NCBI RefSeq assembly: GCF_024362695.1
Contig: NC_065404.1
Location: 6,922,604-6,986,603, forward strand
Direction of reading: 5' to 3'
From: Pectinophora gossypiella
Lineage: Eukaryota > Arthropoda > Insecta > Lepidoptera > Gelechiidae
DNA: 64,000 nt
Shown: positions 24,126 to 35,599 of the stretch, piece after piece
How the letters are laid out: each line of letters begins with the position of its first letter
Numbering within the stretch: the stretch's first letter is position 1
Program-made: the position numbers and the translations under genes
The notes under the pieces: generated by a model
The model's database searches: none
The model's input: the letters and a program-made list of their open reading frames with translations, nothing else
Told to the model about the DNA's origin: nothing

Positions 24126-24335
24126 ATGCAAGTCTGTTCCAACCTATGCCAATCTGTCCTAAGAGTTTGCTAACTATAGCATACGACCACAGCTATCTTC
24201 CAAACATCACTATTCGGAAGAATTTCAGAGAAATATACCTATTTTATTGTTTCATACTTTTTAAAGCGTGATATTTCCGTTGTCGGATTTTAGTTTTTGA
24301 ACTTTTATTTTTTTTATTTCAATTTTACATAATAT

Positions 24336-24440
24336 AGCTCACGGGTATATTCCGATCGGAGTAGTCAGAGATATATCCATCACAAGATGAACTAAGTAGG
24401 TACCCACTACCCCCCCTCTCCTAGCTGTCCGTTAGACCGT
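24336..24440 (-). repeat. Repeat family B
   Basis: On the minus strand: CGGTCTAACGGACAGCTAGG, TACTTAGTTCATCTTGTGAT, CTCTGACTACTCCGATCGGA. Conserved core of family B. Confidence 0.75.
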
Positions 24441-24651
24441 AGTGTTTTCTGATATTATTTCAATTTCCCTTTACGTGAAGCAAAATATCAAAGATACAGG
24501 TCGCTGCAATGATACACATTTTAATAACAACAATAGTCTCCGAAGTCATAATGTGCAAACGCCAAGCTCTCCGCGTTTGGCCTGACAGAATTCCAGTAGG
24601 GAGTTGGGGCGAGGCCGCTCTGATAGCGTTTTTTTTTTTATATATTTTACA

Positions 24652-24916
24652 TAAAACATAAACAGGCTATAAACGTCCCACTGCTGTGCACAGGCCTCCC
24701 CTCAATCAACCGGAGGGGGTAAAGAGCACACTCCACCACGCTGCTCTACTGCGGGTTAGTGGAGATGTTTTTACGGCTAATAGCCAGTAATAGTAAAAGT
24801 CCTTACCAAAAAAGCACAGTCTCATAAAGTAACTTCGACTATGTCCCCATCGGGAATTGAACCCGGACCTCCAGATCGTAAGCCTGACGCTCTTACCACT
24901 AGACCACAGACGCTGT
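24652..24916 (-). mobile_element. Complete composite SINE: tRNA head plus LINE-type tail
   Basis: On the minus strand, the head has an A-box region GTGGTCTAGTGGTAAGAGCG and B box GGGTTCAATTCC. The middle holds GGCTATTAGCCGTAAAAACA, GCAGCGTGGTGGAGTG and CCCTCCGGTTGATTGAGGGG, and the tail is AGGCCTGTGCACAGCAGTGG then GACGTTTATAGCC. It is flanked by a perfect 11-bp TSD, TATATTTTACA, at 24641-24651 and 24917-24927. Confidence 0.95.
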
Positions 24917-24927
24917 TATATTTTACA

Positions 24928-27900
24928 AGAGATAGGTAACACCTTTTTTTTAAGCTTATTTATGTTCCACTGCCGGGCAAAGGCCTCCCCCATCTCTTTC
25001 CAGCCATCTTGGATATGATTCAGCCTGGAGCTCCGAAAGGCGTTTAGCTCGTCTCTCCATCGTCGCCGTGGTCTGCCTCAACGTCGATGACCTTGTGGGG
25101 CCTAGTCAGATGTCACTTCGGGTAACATCTACACTATATCTTCACCGTATTTACTTAACACGTTGACGGACAGAAAGGTCATAACCGTCGTACTTAACGT
25201 ATTAAATGATCAGGACTCACCACTTTCGTTTCTTCCACTCTCATCAAAGCCTTCATGCATGCTCGCCGGTTTAGAGTACTCTTAACCTGGGGTTTCTTTA
25301 AAATATTCTCGGTTTCGTGGAATGAAAAGTGCTTGTACTTAAGTGTTTTTTAGTTTCAGTGGGGTACCTACTGAGATCAACAGTCTACCGTGGAAATGAA
25401 GAAAGTTACGCCACAGCTTTTAGCCAGAAGTTTTCACTTCTGTTCGAGGAGGCTGCATGATAGAGAGATTGCATTATAATCATGCTTGTAAAAAATATCA
25501 TTCCGCTTTCAGTAGAACCACACGCGTACCCACCGAGGCAGAGCGAGGCGCGAGCTTGCTTTATCTGCGCCAGCTTTGCGCGAAACAATATATTTATTGG
25601 ACACCGCCCGGTCCCGAGGATGATCTATTCGAGCGCTCTTACGTTGCCGGGTGCCATTGCCTAGAACAATGGCGGAGGCCAACGGTAGCTGAAATATGAT
25701 CCGCCGCTGTTTACAGGGTTACAAATATGATTTTTGCTTCATATTGATGCTAGTGAGAAATTTTTATTGCATAATAAATCTTGTTTCACTCTTGATTTCA
25801 ATTGGATGCTATCGTGTCTACCATACATCTTAACAGTCAATAATAATGCAAAAGCCGAAGGTTCGCTTTTACGTATTTACGCTGAAACGCAGAGAGGCAA
25901 AGTTTTAAATATTTCAGTGGACGGCGGCAGTTTGCGTTGTGCAGCGGACCGCAGGCCGTTCTTCATTCGTGCGGGGTCACAGTTTGCACTGTCCGCCCCC
26001 GCCCCCGCATCCCCCCGTATGCTCCTGTTTTACGACTACGACACCGCGCCAGTTTTGTTTCCAAGATTAAGCGAAACTAAACTGCTGGCATGCACTGCTC
26101 ACTGACCTCTCACTTATTTATTGCCCCACGAGCGATACCTACAATCCGCAACGCAACATTTAAGTATTATTTCCTCAACGGAAAACAACCTCAGAGAAAA
26201 ACATCTGAAACCGAGTTACGTTCAAATAACCCACAGGGATGTCTCAATCACGGCTCTATTTGTTCAGGAACTGGTCTCTGGAGAGGCGAACAAGATGGAT
26301 CGTGGTGTCAACACGAATTTGCATCCCTTGTTTGTCTCCACGGAGCGTTGGAAAAAACACCGCAATCTCATTGGGTCGGTGCAGCGGAGAGCGGCTCGCA
26401 TCAGTTATTCGCCGGTGTGGCGGGCTAACACGATTATCTGTCGTTTCGACCGAGACGCTCTTTTTTCCATTCCCTTGTTTTCCAACTTCACGTCTGCTCC
26501 GTGTTTTTCTGAATAGGAAATGGGATATGTCAGACGAAAAATTGACAAAAATATGGCCGACTCCGATGGAAAATAGTGGGTTTTGCGATAGGATCTGTCG
26601 TATCCCGCGTTCGTTCTGCGGAAATTTTATTTGCAAGATCGTTTTCCTGTTTATCATATTCAATGCTGATTGTTTTGTTTATGTAGACACAAACCTATAT
26701 TCGATTACTTTCGTATTGCGATTTTAGATAGAGTAGTTGTTTCCTCTGACGTGTAATATAATTCTGAAGCCGTGGTACCTTCCGGGTAACTATTGGCCAC
26801 GAAGATTAGCAGCGCGTCACGGGCCGTCTCCGCAACAGCAGCACGTGGGTGGTCCGGGTCGCGACCTTCGAGCATAGCGAATGTACATTTACATACTTGC
26901 GTAATATCTTGCGAATATTTCTATATAGCAAGCGAAATAATGATTTATTACTAAATTGGCAGTCGCCTACATTACGTAAAACATCTTCATTTAAGTTAGA
27001 CATGTAGGCTTACTGTCTTTGTTTTGATCCCGTTTAGTAGCATACACTGTCGTTCGTTAAGCCACCCCAAAACATTTCATTAGCACTTGCAGTAGCAGAG
27101 TCTGAACAAAAACCTTTGCCGCAAAAACTCACCCACGAGATGACAGATGCGATTCCAAATATTTCGGCAATGCGCCGTTTCTGTGAAACAAGATGCCCAA
27201 CTTTTGATTTATTAGCTACCTTAAAGCATTACAAATTGTTTTCCAAAACGTGTTAGCCTAATTTACTTCTTTACATCATTAACTACTATGACATGGGAAG
27301 CCTTCCGGTTGACTGCAATATGTATGTGCAGCAGGCACTAAATGTCTACCCAGCAATCTACAAAAAGCATATTCATGTTTCAATAGCGTTACAAACCGCC
27401 CATAAATTGCAGGGACACGAGAGCCGTGATTGCACCATGAATTACAGAGGGAACCACACGCAACGAATCATAAAGTTCTCTAATGTCTTCATACCACTCT
27501 CACAAACACTTCAACACGAAAGTAGGGCCGGAGATAGATTCACCAAAGCAGTAATTTCCTCGCACTGGGTGCCCAGAGAGTAGCTCACACGCTCTAGCCA
27601 ACCCACTGATTACGACTTGATTACACTCTACAAAAACTTTCATAACCCGGAACTTCTTGCCATTAGTGGCTAAAAAAACAATTATTGACGCCTCATGATA
27701 GCAATTAACACCCATCTGTTATTACGTCGAAATCTTTACTTTCGGTAGACATACTATCATATTTAATGAGTTGCTTATGGTGTACGTAGTGATTTGAAAA
27801 GGTAGAAAGGGCGGTTAAGGGCTAGATAGGAAATTGCGCCTTGAAACGGTAGTAATAGAAGTCGTTGTTTGAGGTATGATGCAGTGTGGATTGTGCGAGT

Positions 27901-28764
27901 AGATGTGTGAAGCTGACGCCTCCCGCGGGCGGCGTGCGCGGACCACCCGCGCTCGACCACCGGCCGGAGGGCGTGTGCCGTGCGCCCGCGCCGTCTGTGC
28001 ACAACACGTGGACAACGTACTTCTGTTCATCAACATTTTTTTTATAATTAGATATTTGCAGCAACTAATGATCAGCGTCATCCATTTCGTTTCAAAACGT
28101 ACTTAAGTACTTATAACAAACTTTGCGTTGCATGGATATTATCGTGACATTTCAATGTTTAAATAATTGAGTTTAGATAATGATCTGTTGGGAGATTTAC
28201 ATACGTCAACAAGGTTGACCCAGAAGGAGCGCAGCGTGTTCCCGTGGCCGGAGCGCCGGTGTGGTCCGACGTCGGCGCTGCACGCTGTCGACGCATGCGC
28301 CCCGGCACGCGCGCTATGCGGCTGCGCCAGCGCACCTCATGCTTCTAACCGCTTAATAAATGACCAACGCGCGGCATTAGGCGGATCGCATATATCATTT
28401 ATGTAAATTGTGACGAAGACATATCTAGCTCGGTCACCGCTGCCTTCGCTCCACACGACTCGCATTCCGTCTTGTTTTAATATACTTTTGTAAATATACA
28501 TTTGAATAGTTAGTGCTCATTACTGAACAACTGGTCTCGTCGTCACGATGAAAAGGAATGCAAATACTTATTTGTATTTGAATGGAACGTTGCATGACAT
28601 TTAAAGATAGTCAATTATTTTATTTACTCATTAATATCGTCAATTACTACTGCGTGATAAAATTATCACTAAAACTGACCTAACTATATTATGTCTTGAT
28701 AAGAATATAATCATTTTAATATCTACTACTTAATAAGTATTTATTGTGTTAATTAAAACGTACT
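24928..28764. other. Non-coding upstream DNA
   Basis: Apart from the LINE scrap at 24950, no repeat or gene is recognised. Several plus-strand frames of 110-162 codons at 26090-26727 overlap each other and show no protein family features. GC-rich CpG patches lie at about 27915-28010 and 28225-28380 and may be regulatory. Confidence 0.5.
24950..25125 (-). mobile_element. LINE 3' end, ORF2 C-terminal scrap
   Basis: On the minus strand the last coding part reads DGWKEMGEAFARQW, the typical C-terminus of RTE-like LINEs (compare GEAYAQQW at 54543). Upstream frames are broken. The nucleotide tail GGCCTTTGCCCGGCAGTGG parallels the SINE tails. Confidence 0.75.
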
Positions 28765-29958
28765 GTCAATGTGGGGAAGACCGTCTGGGCTAAAAGACCG
28801 TATGTTGCAAATAACTTCTAAATTTGAATAACTAGCGCCTTACGTCTCTGTCTATAAAACAGTCCCTAAAGAGCCAGTCCAAACTAAAAACCGTAGACGG
28901 CGCTAGTATGATTAGTTTGGACAATATCGGTCCTGCAATTTTTTTTACCATTTCGCGCTTCAGAATGCAGTGGCCAGTGGCGGATTTTTGATCAAAAAAA
29001 GTGGCAAATCGGAGGATTTTCAGAAGTTTTTCTGATCACTTAGGTTATTTATTGATCCATTAATATATTCGTTAAACATAATGCAGTAATATAGCTTTTA
29101 TTTAGAATTTATACCCATGTGAAATTTTAAATTATAAAATATAATAGTTCGGAAGACCGTCTACATTAAGAGAGGGAACTCCGTCATATACCGATCTTGC
29201 CTCAATCCAGACATTGTCAACTATTACAGCAGAGCGTATTTTATGCAAGACTAGTGAGATAGCATTTTGTGTCCCATTCTGTTAATATTTTGTGTTTGTG
29301 TGTGTTCATATTATAAATCTTACTGACTTATACCTAATATTAAGTAATATGTGTACGTCACATAGTCTACCACTAGACAATCAAGACGCTTTTTAGTGAC
29401 ACCTCATTTGTTTAACTCTGATAAGTGCTTCAGGGGTTGGGAGGGAACAAACGTGTATACACACATACATACATACATAGCGCATAACCCTCTCTTTGCT
29501 TCACCGCAGTCGGGTAAACAATATGACGAAATGTTTACAACCACTGTCACCAAAGATATGCCGGTCTTGCCTTGTTTTACAAAATAATCATTTATCTGTG
29601 TAATGAAAGCCTTATTCATAAATCGGTAAAGTACGTATCAGAATGGCATTGCTGGTTCACCGCCTGAAAGTATTTTCATACGTCTAGGCCTACGATTTCT
29701 TACTAATAATGCGTTTTTTCTTTTGTGGACGGACTTGCCTCACACTGCATTGGAAGACCGTCTACTTGGCATGTTTTAAAAAAACGATTGTATATCAAAA
29801 GATTACGGCGCTTTCTCTTATATTTAGACTTATAAACATAGCCAAGTAAATTATCTATCATACCCGATCATATAACTTGATCTCCAAATGATATATTCTT
29901 CAATAAACTTAGTCAAACTCAAATTTTAGAACAGTATGCCGGTCTTCCCCACATTGAC
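28765..29958. mobile_element. Unclassified TIR element with iterated GGAAGACCGTCT motif
   Basis: A perfect 19-bp terminal inverted repeat, GTCAATGTGGGGAAGACCG, occurs at 28765-28783 and inverted at 29940-29958. The inner TIR motif recurs inside: AAAGACCGTA near 28793, GGAAGACCGTCTAC at 29151 and 29752 in direct orientation, and GCCGGTCTTGCC near 29560 inverted, in addition to the two termini. No transposase-like frame is present. A TATG-rich scrap (29440-29520) sits inside. The outer flanks share only GTA/TAC, so the TSD is unclear. It is probably a non-autonomous DNA transposon of unknown superfamily. Confidence 0.72.
29440..29520 (-). repeat. Dispersed TATG-tailed repeat inside the TIR element
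   Basis: On the minus strand: CCCGACTGCGGTGAAGCAAA, GAGAGGGTTATG, then (TATG)n. Matches 24057-24125 in inverted orientation. Confidence 0.6.
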
Positions 29959-31980
29959 CTTACCTCAAAAATAAACATGGTACTTAATTCTTTTTTTCGT
30001 CTCAATCAAGTGAAGTGCAAAATAGTACAAAAATACATCGTATTCCATTCCACATGCTCTTTTGTTGTATTGCAGTTTTGAATGAGAAGGAGATCCTTTT
30101 GTTATCATTAAGAGTCCCCTGTTGTTCTGTTGTGACACCACAAAGTCAGTAATAAGATTGATTTGTGAACTTCTCACTTCAATACCCCAAATCCTGTATG
30201 AAAAGGTAGAATGAGTCAATTATTCCATTATTAAAACGCTATATTGGTGGTAAGCTGAATACAGGCTGTGAATAAAATGTGAAGAAATATTTAAATATGC
30301 GTTTGTGTGTTTGTGACGTAGATCTTCTGTTTGTATGTACTGTTGTTGATGCACCATAATTAGTGAATAAATAAATTATTGTCAAAATATTGTTTTCTAG
30401 CTACTTACTGAATAAACGATCTTTTCTCGATCGCTCCATCTTTATATATAAACCAAAAGTTTTCGAAACATATATTATTCATTGACAAGAGTTATAAGTT
30501 TATAATTCCAGTAAAATGAACTTTGCAAACATGCTTCGATCCCAGCTAGTTTACAAAAAATCCTAAACTCAAGGCATTTTGCGGCATGAATGTATAATGT
30601 TACCAAAGTCTTGTAGTCACACAATACGACATGTCCCTGCAAGGCTGTCAAAGTCCAACTATCGGCTCGCAACCGAGACACCCTGTGTTGGGACTAACCG
30701 CAAGAAGCACATCTGCCCCATACATTTCTCGTTACCCACCGCGGCCATACATCAACCAACTTGCATCGCGACACTATTAAGACGTTTTCAGTGGGAACCC
30801 ATTGTACAGTGAAATATGGAGGGCGTTTCTTAGTCTAAACTAAACGATGGTTCGCCACAAAAGAGATTTTGCGGTCGTGACTCGGGAAAATTAAATTATT
30901 AGGTATTTTATAGGTTGCCGGTGTTTTAATTGATATGTCACATAATATGAATAAAGATTCAACGTGTCCTTTCACAATATATTACGAGACTAAATTGATC
31001 ATCAACGGTAATTTTGTTCAAGATTAATAAAGGGTTATTATTCAGATAAAAAAAAAAGATAAATGGTAAAATATAAATATGCAATAATATTTATCAAACA
31101 CTTCACATTAAGCGTCTTTTTGTAAAGTCATATCTAATCAAAAACATAAATGTGAAATGAGAGCCAAGTTCAATATTATGATAAATGCCTTGGTTGTTGA
31201 CTTCAACGACAAAAGAAGTGAGATCTAAATGGGTGGCAAGTTCAATGGTCAGTTCTGAAATTTATTTATAAGTAACAGTATAACATATCATATCTTCTTA
31301 TAATATAAGATAATGTATTGTAGCCTAAGGTCTGCCTTGGCTAATTATACCGACGAAATATTATGTTCGATTGCTAGTTTCTACCAACAATCCAAATTTT
31401 CGGAATTATAAAATAAGAACCGACAAATACTTTTAGGTTTAGAACCTGCGAAAGCTATAATTTCATATATGAAAATCTCAGGCAAGAAAAAAAAAAGAAG
31501 AAAGAAAGCAGAATATAAGAATCACGACAAAATACTCGTCATTTATCAATCATCACTCGTATAAGATTCCGCACATGTTCTCAAAAGACATCTGCCTGTT
31601 TTCTAGCTGTCGTGTGGTCGCCTCTGGAGGTCCATGTTTGGACATTTGCCCACTAACAGCCTCGCACCCCTGCGGTTTCGCAAAACTCCTTTTTTATTTA
31701 ATTTTTTCCATAGACTTTATCTTGGTTTGTCAACTGGCACATTAGCTAAGGTGTTTCCTCTATGGTGGTCCAACTTTTTGCCCACACCCTGTTAATTGGT
31801 GACAATTGTGATCGTAAGCCATTCGGGTGAAGAGAGATGTTTCCGTGAGACAGATGTGTTAATCATCTTGTTTGGGACTATAAAATAGCAGTTAAAATGT
31901 GAGTTCTCTAAATTAAGATCCTGTTAAGATCTTAATAGTAGTGTTACTAACATATATGTACATTTATTTTGGAAAGTGTC
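29959..31980. other. Non-coding DNA, nothing recognised
   Basis: AT-rich; only short unrelated frames. No repeat in common with the rest of the window was noticed. Confidence 0.5.
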
Positions 31981-32132
31981 CTGGGGGGTTGAAAAGGCCA
32001 CATCGAAGCAATGGTTTAATTGCAATTTGACATTTGCGCATATAAAAGTAAGTGCGCAATGCAAACAAATGTCAAATAGCAATATTGCATTTTTAGATGA
32101 ATTGCTTCAATGTGGCCGTTTTAATACCCCTG
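31981..32132. mobile_element. Hairpin MITE (family F), copy 2
   Basis: CTGGGGGGTTGAAAAGGCC at the left end pairs with GTGGCCGTTTTAATACCCC at the right. Both arms continue with CGAAGCAAT/ATTGCTTC and with TTTGACATTTGCGCA against TGCAAACAAATGTCAAA. Most of the 152 bp can fold into one long hairpin. Same family as 9147-9275. Confidence 0.85.
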
Positions 32133-32593
32133 ATGTCAGTTTGCGGCATTACTTAAATAATAATTCCAAGTATTAATTGATCGGGCATTACCTTTCTAAA
32201 AACGTGTAGCAATCCAATTTATCTCTGAATAAATAACTAGAACGCTACTTACAAGTTCAATCTTACAAAAACGCCATTAAAAAACAAGTGCTTGGTTCCA
32301 GATAACCGGGCCATATGCAGTTTTTCTACGCTTCTATTTTGGTGCCAAGTGGACCAATGAAGAGTGGTCTCACTTTCATATGCCGCCTCAACTAAGAGAT
32401 TCGGCGCCAGTCATATGATATGCTGATTAGTTTTCAGCTTTTGTGTCTATGGGGTATGGATTTATGGTTGTTATGTTTGGAGTATAAAGAGATTGGTCTT
32501 TCGAAGATCAAGCACCGTTGATAACTTGAAATATTAATGTAAGTATACATTTGAGACAGTTTTCACTGTCTATTTCTCCATAGGCCACTGATC

Positions 32594-32650
32594 ATCTTCT
32601 TCTTCTTCTTCTCGTGTGAATTGTGAGGTGGAATACCAAACCCATCAACC
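32594..32650 (-). mobile_element. SINE family C tail fragment
   Basis: On the minus strand: GATGGGTTTGGTATTCCACC then TCACAATTCACACGAGAAG, the 3' end of family C followed by an AAG-rich tail. Confidence 0.7.
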
Positions 32651-32755
32651 CATCATCATCATCATCTGATCATAATTTTGTATAAGTACTAGACACCAGA
32701 CGGCAATGAAAAGATAAACTGCAAGTTGTCTTCATTTAGCATAAGCTCACAACTA

Positions 32756-32885
32756 CGATTCCCAATTGGAGTAGTCAGAAGTACATCCGTCGCAAGATAG
32801 ACAGTACGCACACTTCACAGTACTTTCTTTTCGACGAACGTGATAGGAGTGAGACGTATCGCCGTCTATAATGGCCAAGCCAACT
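32756..32885 (-). repeat. Repeat family B
   Basis: On the minus strand: ATAGACGGCGATACG, CCTATCACGTTCGTC, TACTGTCTATCTTGCGACGG, CTGACTACTCCAATTGGGAA. Nearly full-length but diverged. Confidence 0.75.
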
Positions 32886-32930
32886 GTGTTAGTAAAATTT
32901 AAACTTAATACCTATATACCCAAATTAGTT

Positions 32931-33017
32931 CGGATGCACGTTAAGCCGTTGGTCCCGGTATGTAAGTATGTAATGGTCCCGTAAGCCATGTCAGGAGCCT
33001 ATGGCGGCCCAATTATA
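32931..33017 (+). mobile_element. SINE family C body fragment
   Basis: GCACGTTAAGCCGTTGGTCC, then GTAAGCCATGTCAGGAGCCT and ATGGCGGCCCAAT: the middle of family C. A second fragment follows 60 bp later. Confidence 0.75.
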
Positions 33018-33079
33018 ACTATTGGGTTTCTATGTGATAGACTTAGCTACATCTTTATTGCACTTAGTTCCTTTGCTTC

Positions 33080-33236
33080 CGAAAGCACGTTAAGCTGTTG
33101 GTCCCGGTTACTACTTACGGAGGTACATAGTCGTTATATGAGTCATGACAGGGGCCTTTGGCGGCTCAATAGTAACCTTGACACCAGGGTTGATGAGGTT
33201 GGTAATTTACCTCACAACCCACACGATAGAAGAAGT
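33080..33236 (+). mobile_element. SINE family C 3' half
   Basis: CCGAAAGCACGTTAAGCTGT, GTTACTACTTACGGAGG, CAGGGTTGATGAGGTTGG, CACAACCCACACGATAGAAG: matches the 3' half of 22141-22461. Confidence 0.85.
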
Positions 33237-33540
33237 AGTTCCTTTGTGAGGCCGCAGCATGTTGACAACACCAAAACAATTTATTTGAATACAATAAGAA
33301 ACTTAGCTAATTATTAGACGTCACATTTTTACTACTTGTTTTATTACATCAAATCAAATCGAATAAAAATCAAAATACACCAAAATTACATCAAAATTGT
33401 TCGCTCTCTCTGTTTTATTATATGACTTTTGCTCCGGGTCTTTCCGCGAAATAAAGTAAGTATATCTTTCAAGAAAAGGTTTTTTATGCAGTGCAAACAG
33501 CTCATATGTATCTACGAAGCATACCACAGTCCACTTGCAG

Positions 33541-33604
33541 CTGAGGCAAAGCCAGGGTTGCTGAGGTTGGTAATTCACCTTACAACTCACGATAGAAGAA
33601 GAAT
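33541..33604 (+). mobile_element. SINE family C tail fragment
   Basis: CCAGGGTTGCTGAGGTTGG and CAACTCACGATAGAAGAAGA match the family C 3' end. Confidence 0.7.
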
Positions 33605-34054
33605 ATTATTGCACCCTTATTAGCAAGAAGAACAAAGTCGTTGTGATATTGAACGTTCACCATAGCATATTATAAGTTTCGACGGCAGTAGGCAGGTACA
33701 CGCTCAGTTCATTATGCATGTGAAGAGCTAAATGCGATGAGCTCGATTATGTTTGATCGCGATTTAAGCACCTGTGCCGCGCTTTGTGGAGCCGCGCTCT
33801 CACAGGTAGTGGTAGCAGCAAAATAATAAAAAAAACTTGCAGAAATAAAGTTATTCTAATGTTGAAATATCGGGAGTCTCATATCCCTGATTTTAACGCG
33901 GTAAGAACCCGGTATTATACGTTTTAATTATGATAATAACTGCGTAAACCTCAAACAACGAATAAAGTTATTCGTTCAGATAAATTCAGGAAAACATTGG
34001 CCCCGATACCTACAGACACCTCCTAATTTTATTTTAAATGATTTCTCTCATTTG

Positions 34055-34315
34055 CTTATCCGCCGAAAAGAAAAGGGACGGATGATTGACAACTGTTAAT
34101 TTTAAAATGAATGAGTGAATGAAATAACCCGGGCGAATAAAGTAAGCACCACGCTGGTATGCAACCCGTTTGACATGTGATGGCAACTTAATTCTGTCGT
34201 GTTATTGGCCAATATAAAATGCTGGGAGGTTTTTAAATTTCTGCCTAAAATTGACGTGAGTCTCATAAATTGTATGACTGTCGATTACCCGTCCCTTTCC
34301 TTTTCGGCGGATAAG
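34055..34315. repeat. 261-bp element flanked by inverted repeats (family H)
   Basis: CTTATCCGCCGAAAAG(A)AAAGGGACGG at 34055-34081 is inverted at 34289-34315 with one mismatch in 27 bp; homology extends weakly outwards. The right arm recurs alone at 63437-63487. Likely a MITE or a retroposed repeat pair; no coding content. Confidence 0.7.
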
Positions 34316-34349
34316 AAAATGTCAGGTAATTATATCTTAAAATGAAATG

Positions 34350-34483
34350 CTAACGCTCGCCACCTATCACGTTGGTCTAACAGAAAAGATCGGTGAAGCG
34401 TGGGTACTTAGTTCACCTTGTGATAGATGAACCTACCTCTAGCTAGCCCAATTGAGAATGTAATCCTAAGCTTATGTTATGTT
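34350..34483 (+). repeat. Repeat family B, near full-length
   Basis: CACCTATCACGTTGGTCTAA, GATCGGTGAAGCGTGGGTAC, TTAGTTCACCTTGTGATAGA, CCCAATTGAGAATGTAATCC and the tail CTTATGTTATGTT. Confidence 0.82.
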
Positions 34484-34588
34484 CAAAATAAAATCACCAA
34501 TCACCATGATGCTAGTCCACTTTCCGTGAAAAGGGATTATAAAATTATTTGGTTAAGTATACGTAAATGTTTCAAGCTCGCTCGCTTT

Positions 34589-34771
34589 TAGAAAGCTCTC
34601 GGTAAAATGTGCGTACTTAGTTCATCTTGCGATGGACGTACCTCTGCTCCGGCCAAGTAGTTAATGCCATCTGCGGCAAATCTACAATAAGTCACGAAAA
34701 AAAAAAAAAAAAAAAAACGTACCTCTGAATACCCCAATTGGGATGTAGTCGTGAGCGTATGGTATGTTACT
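34589..34771 (+). repeat. Repeat family B, split by a family A insertion
   Basis: The 5' part (GAAAGCTCTCGG...GATGGACGTACCTCTG) and 3' part (AATACCCCAATTGGGATG...GGTATGTT) are continuous with the family B pattern once the 34647-34716 insertion and one TSD copy are discounted. Confidence 0.85.
34647..34716 (+). mobile_element. 70-bp family A insertion with poly(A) and 11-bp TSD
   Basis: CCGGCCAAGTAGTTAATGCC, GCGGCAAATCTACAATAAGT, CACG and about 20 A residues, flanked by perfect copies of ACGTACCTCTG (34636-34646 and 34717-34727). Shows target-primed retroposition of an extremely 5'-truncated copy. Fixes the 3' end and orientation of family A. Confidence 0.95.
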
Positions 34772-35344
34772 TTAAGTGACATCTGTAACGCCTTATGAAG
34801 CCATAATCTGTGAAACTAAAAAAAGAAAAATAGGTATATATTTTATTAAATCTGTGAAACTTTTCTACTGTCGCTACCGGCAGTTTGCAGTGGAGAAGCC
34901 ATTTTTTGCAAATTCGGCCGCCGTTCGATCGGTCTCGCCTATTACTGCGGACCTTAAGCTGTAACGATATCATTTTATTGCCACGATACAATATATACTA
35001 AAAAGAACCATCCTTGGGAATAAATTAATAGAAAAAATATAATTAGGCACAATAAGCTTGTATTATTTGCGCATTTGATCATTTTCCGCTTCCGCGCCTC
35101 TATTGGCCAAGATTATTTACCACATCAATATCAATAACGTACCGTTGTTTTATGTGACATAAGCACTGATAATTAAAAAAACCCACAATAAATAAAAATG
35201 ATTTCTATATCAGCATGCATCTAGTCCAAATACAAGACAGTTATATTATAAGCTGAAATCAACGGACCTAAATAGATTAAGATTAATTATGTTTCGTAGA
35301 TGTTTCCTAATTTACCTATCACAGGCCTTCTTAACTCAGCTCAT

Positions 35345-35400
35345 TACATTACATTAATACAAATACAAATCTTTATTGGTAACGTAAGCTACATGTCATT
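35345..35400 (-). repeat. Possible LINE 3' tail
   Basis: TTACATTACATTAATACAAA and TACAAATCTTTATTGGTAAC resemble, on the minus strand, an AATAAA-containing LINE tail with a TGTAA repeat end, as at 21748-21890. Weak. Confidence 0.4.
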
Positions 35401-35599
35401 GGTAAGTACATTAATAAAGTGTATACATTATTATAGCAAAGAAATTAATTACAGTTAAAAATAAATAAATAGTAATAATAATTATTGTAACGACTTCTTT
35501 ACACAAACCATTAGGCAATGACAGCGCAATGTAAATCTGAAACATATTCCCAGCGCGTTCTTGCGTAAAGCGGTCCACGTTGGCAATCGACACTAATTA

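Larger units (their letters stand above)
22472..24640. other. Non-coding DNA with repeat scraps
   Basis: No gene seen. Contains a family A scrap (23418), a composite-SINE tail (23572), a TATG-rich repeat (24057) and a family B copy (24336), listed separately. Confidence 0.6.

Noticed and set aside
26090..26727. Overlapping plus- and minus-strand frames up to 162 codons
   Set aside because: Frames overlap one another, lack any domain, signal peptide or splice context, and composition is like the surroundings.
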